Shown here: positions 13,534-15,846 of the stretch, piece by piece | Layout of the letters: every line of letters begins with the position of its first letter | Position numbering within the stretch: position 1 is the first letter of the stretch | DNA from: Burkholderiaceae bacterium | GTDB taxonomy: Bacteria > Pseudomonadota > Gammaproteobacteria > Burkholderiales > Burkholderiaceae | NCBI GenBank assembly: GCA_022701845.1 | Contig: JAKONS010000196.1 | Location: 1-15,846, forward strand | Direction of reading: 5' to 3' | DNA: 15,846 nucleotides | The notes under the pieces: model-generated | Seen by the model: only the letters and a program-made list of their open reading frames with translations | What the model was told of the DNA's origin: nothing | Databases searched by the model: none | Program-made: the position numbers and the translations under genes

Positions 13534-14385
13534 TTAGCGTGAGGCGAGATACCGGGATGGATCGACCGGTTTTCCCTGACGGCGAATTTCAAAATGCAAC
13601 TTGACCCGATCGGCATCGCTCGATCCCATCTCCGCGATCTTGTCGCCCTTGCGCACCGTCTGGTCCTCTTTGACCAACAGCTTCTGGTTGTGGGCGTACG
13701 CCGTCAGGAACGTGTTGTTGTGCTTGAGGATGATCAGGTTTCCGTACCCCCGCAAACCCGCACCCGCATACACCACCCGGCCGTCGGCCGCCGCGACGAC
13801 CGGGTCGCCAGCCTTGCCGCCGATGTCGTAGCCCTTGTTCTTCGCTTCGTCGAAAGATGCCAGCAGCGGGCCCGGAGCGGGCCAGATGAATGCGAGATCT
13901 TCCTCACCACCGCTGCTGCCAGCGGCAGGACGTGCGGCAGTCGCAGGGGCAGGCACGAGCGGTGTGCCGACGACTGCCGGTGCCGCCGGGCTCGTGCCCT
14001 GCGCCACCACAGGAGGGGTGGTGCCCGTCGGCGGAACCACACGCAGGACCTGCCCGACCTCGATCAGATCGGCATTCGGCAGATCGTTCCAGCGAACGAC
14101 GTCGCGCCAGTTCAACCCCGAATCCTGGGCTACCTTGCGTACGGTGTCGCCGGGCTTGACGGTGTAGTAGCCGGGCTTGCCGGCGTTCTCGGCGCCAGGC
14201 AAAGGCTTGGCCGTCAAGGCCGGTGCAGCGGGCGCGGTGCCGGCGCCGCCGAAGGAACTGGCACCCGGACCCCTGTCTTCGACCGGCGGTACGCGCAATG
14301 GGGTTTGCGGCGCACAACCCGTCAGCACCGAAAGTGCGAAGAGCGCTCCCGTCATCCACCATCCACGTCCACACATCGCCAACAT
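13534..14385 (-). CDS. nlpD: NlpD-like LysM / degenerate M23 peptidase-family lipoprotein
   Basis: A 283-aa envelope lipoprotein. In E. coli, NlpD activates the amidase AmiC for septal peptidoglycan splitting. The signal peptide MLAMCGRGWWMTGALFALSV leads to lipobox LTGC, with lipidated C24. A LysM domain follows (YYTVKPGDTVRKVAQDSG to VGQVLRVVPP), then a Pro/Ala/Thr linker, then a C-terminal LytM/M23 fold. The LytM metal site is degraded: the first His position is Asn (NKGYDIGG) and the HxH motif reads KLHFEIR, so it should be a non-catalytic activator, as in E. coli NlpD. Start: the ATG at 14385 has AAAGGA seven bases upstream, while the ATG at 14391 is too close to it. A much longer in-frame extension to 15042 overlaps pcm and is not real. 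It begins 11 bases after pcm. Confidence 0.93.
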   Translation of the reverse strand: MLAMCGRGWWMTGALFALSVLTGCAPQTPLRVPPVEDRGPGASSFGGAGTAPAAPALTAKPLPGAENAGKPGYYTVKPGDTVRKVAQDSGLNWRDVVRWNDLPNADLIEVGQVLRVVPPTGTTPPVVAQGTSPAAPAVVGTPLVPAPATAARPAAGSSGGEEDLAFIWPAPGPLLASFDEAKNKGYDIGGKAGDPVVAAADGRVVYAGAGLRGYGNLIILKHNNTFLTAYAHNQKLLVKEDQTVRKGDKIAEMGSSDADRVKLHFEIRRQGKPVDPSRYLASR

Positions 14386-14392
14386 AAACATT

Positions 14393-14398
14393 TCCTTT
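14393..14398 (-). promoter_or_regulatory. Ribosome-binding site of nlpD overlapping the pcm stop
   Basis: AAAGGA on the minus strand overlaps the pcm TAA (14397-14399) and sits seven bases before the ATG at 14385. This fixes the nlpD start and suggests translational coupling with pcm. Confidence 0.75.
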
Positions 14399-15218
14399 AA
14401 GCAATTCCGGATTTTAGGGGGACAAAATGTACGTCTTCGAGCACGGTCTGGCGCATGCCCTGGCTCGTCCGGTCCATGACGATCAAGGTCTGTCGACCAG
14501 CGCGGGTGGCCATCGGGGCGACCAGCCGGCCCCCGACCGCAAGCTGCTCGCACCAGGCGTCCGGTATCGCCTCTCCGCCCGCGGCGGCGATGATGCCGGT
14601 GTACGGCGCGCCCTTGGCATAACCGACCATGCCGTCGCCGAACAACAGGTGAATGTTGGCGATGCGGAACGGCCGCAGATTGGCACGCGCCTTCTCGTGC
14701 AGGCCGCGCAGACGTTCGATGGAATACACCTCGCGCGCCATCAGGGCCAGCACCGCCGCCTGGTAGCCGCAACCGGTACCGATCTCCAGCACCCGCCCCA
14801 GCGGCCCGCCGCGCGCGATCTCGGCGCCGAGCAGCAGTTCGCACATGCGCGCCACCACGCCCGGCTTGGAAATCGTCTGCCCCAGGCCGATCGGCAGACT
14901 GGTGTCTTCGTAGGCCTGGGCGCGCAGCGCCGAATCGACGAAGCGATGCCGCTCCACCGCGCCCAACGACTGCAGCACGGCGGTGGAACGCACGCCCTGC
15001 GCTTCGATCTTGCGGACCATGTGGGCACGCACCGCCGTGCAATCGGGCTCCGCCCCGACCGGGCGACCGGCACCGGTCGCCAGCGTTGTCGCCGGAGCGG
15101 ACGCGGCGGGCGAATGCGGAATGGCAGGGCCCGACGACATGCTGCGCGGGTTGCGGGCGCCCGTACCGTTCGACGGCAGGCGCGCGGGAAAGGACGGGCG
15201 CTCGCTCACGTTGGCCAT
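14397..15218 (-). CDS. pcm: Protein-L-isoaspartate O-methyltransferase
   Basis: Uses S-adenosylmethionine to methylate L-isoaspartyl residues in damaged proteins and so starts their repair; cytoplasmic. A 273-aa chain with the PIMT hallmarks LPIGLGQTISKP (about 108-119), the SAM-binding motif VLEIGTGCGYQ (143-153), GDGMVGYAKGAPYTGII, and GGRLVAPM. E. coli Pcm is about 208 aa; the extra 65 N-terminal residues are Pro/Ala/Ser-rich and probably disordered. Start choice is uncertain: the ATG at 15218 lies 10 bases past the surE stop with a weak GGGCAG upstream, whereas a GTG at 15248 would overlap surE and add ten residues with AAGG only two bases away. The surE-pcm-nlpD order supports the assignment. 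Confidence 0.93.
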   Translation of the reverse strand: MANVSERPSFPARLPSNGTGARNPRSMSSGPAIPHSPAASAPATTLATGAGRPVGAEPDCTAVRAHMVRKIEAQGVRSTAVLQSLGAVERHRFVDSALRAQAYEDTSLPIGLGQTISKPGVVARMCELLLGAEIARGGPLGRVLEIGTGCGYQAAVLALMAREVYSIERLRGLHEKARANLRPFRIANIHLLFGDGMVGYAKGAPYTGIIAAAGGEAIPDAWCEQLAVGGRLVAPMATRAGRQTLIVMDRTSQGMRQTVLEDVHFVPLKSGIA

Positions 15219-15228
15219 CTGCCCGGCA

Positions 15229-15846
15229 TCACGCCGGAGCGCGCACACGGCCTTCGTCGGGATCGTGGTCGGCCATTGGCTCCAGCGCGCCGCCCAGGCG
15301 CTGCGCCGCGTCGACCCAGTAACCCATGTTGTCGTGGTCGGTAAGGTCGACCTTGAGCGGAGTCATGGCCACATGACCGTTGGCCGCCGCATGGAAATCG
15401 GTGCCGTCGGAATCGTCCTTGGCGACGCCGGCGGCGCCGATCCAGTACATGGTTTCGCCGCGCGGACTGGTCTGGGTGATGACGCGTTCGGCGGCATGCC
15501 GTCGACCGAGCCGGCACAAGCGCACCGGGCGCAACTGGTCGTACGGACGGTTGGGAATATTCACGTTGAGCAGCCAGGGCGCATCGCCGACGAGGCGGCC
15601 GCTGGCAAGTTCCTGGACCATCTCGCAGGCCTTGCGGACGGCCGATTCCAACTCGCCCCAGCCTTTTTCGACCTGCGAAAAAGCGATCGCGGGCACGCCG
15701 AACAGAAAACCCTCCATGGCAGCGCCGACGGTGCCGGAATAGATGGTGTCGTCGCCCATGTTGGCGCCGTTGTTGATGCCCGACACCACCAGGTCCGGCC
15801 GGTAGTCGAGCAGTCCGGTCAGGGCGACATGCATGCAGTCGGCCGG
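15229..15846 (-). CDS. surE: 5'/3'-nucleotidase SurE (partial, N-terminus outside window)
   Basis: A broad-specificity, metal-dependent nucleoside monophosphate phosphatase of the cytoplasm, linked to stationary-phase survival. The visible 205 C-terminal residues start ...ADCMHVALTGLLDYRPDLVVSG and contain SGINNGANMGDDTIYSGTVG, the core SurE motif lining the active site, followed by AAMEGFLFGVPAIAFS and the C-terminal arm PLKVDLTDHDNMGYW. The metal-binding N-terminal segment (LxxNDDG) lies beyond the right edge. Family length is about 250 aa, so roughly 50 residues are missing. It is the first visible gene of the operon with pcm (10-base gap) and nlpD. The TGA stop is at 15229-15231. Confidence 0.95.
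   Translation of the reverse strand, partial: PADCMHVALTGLLDYRPDLVVSGINNGANMGDDTIYSGTVGAAMEGFLFGVPAIAFSQVEKGWGELESAVRKACEMVQELASGRLVGDAPWLLNVNIPNRPYDQLRPVRLCRLGRRHAAERVITQTSPRGETMYWIGAAGVAKDDSDGTDFHAAANGHVAMTPLKVDLTDHDNMGYWVDAAQRLGGALEPMADHDPDEGRVRAPA

Noticed and set aside
14386..15042. N-terminal extension of nlpD to 15042
   Set aside because: It is out-of-frame translation of pcm. The lipoprotein signal peptide and the AAAGGA site place the start at 14385.

Overview
The window looks like a chromosomal segment from a GC-rich betaproteobacterium, most plausibly in the Burkholderiales (Alcaligenaceae-like). The grounds are the surE-pcm-nlpD gene order, the divergent gcdH / LysR-regulator pair, the high-GC codon use of those genes, and the NlpD and Pcm sequence types. 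No marker gene fixes the genus, so this is an inference.

Left end (1-2054): the 5' part of a glutaryl-CoA dehydrogenase gene (gcdH, minus strand, running off the left edge) is transcribed away from a LysR-type regulator (gcdR-like, plus strand). The 180-bp gap between them carries an imperfect dyad that abuts and slightly overlaps the best gcdH promoter candidate. This is a typical LysR control region for lysine/tryptophan/benzoate-type degradation through glutaryl-CoA.

Centre (2055-13295): a three-gene minus-strand cluster fills about 70% of the window. In transcription order it encodes a 216-aa exported protein with one DUF11-like domain, a 974-aa exported protein made of DUF11-like and related beta-sandwich modules, and a 2468-aa protein. 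The last has an exported N-terminal half of DUF11/Ig/SdrD_B-like modules, a low-complexity linker and a very large C-terminal outer-membrane beta-barrel (about 30 or more candidate strands by eye), followed by a Pro-rich tail. All three have Sec signal peptides. The start codons go ATG, then GTG, then TTG (or GTG), and strong hairpins sit in both intergenic gaps, so graded expression is likely. The cluster shares a 'sHvLtNtGn' module between its two large proteins. It appears to be one surface or envelope system of unknown function, and it is the most interesting part of the window.

Right end (13483-15846): surE (partial), pcm and nlpD lie in a tight minus-strand operon closed by a textbook UUCG-loop intrinsic terminator. 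These are stationary-phase, protein-repair and cell-division housekeeping functions. In many proteobacteria rpoS follows nlpD. Here that place is taken by the DUF11/barrel cluster, whose middle part is lower in GC than the flanks in hand-counted samples. That fits an accessory insertion between two conserved blocks.
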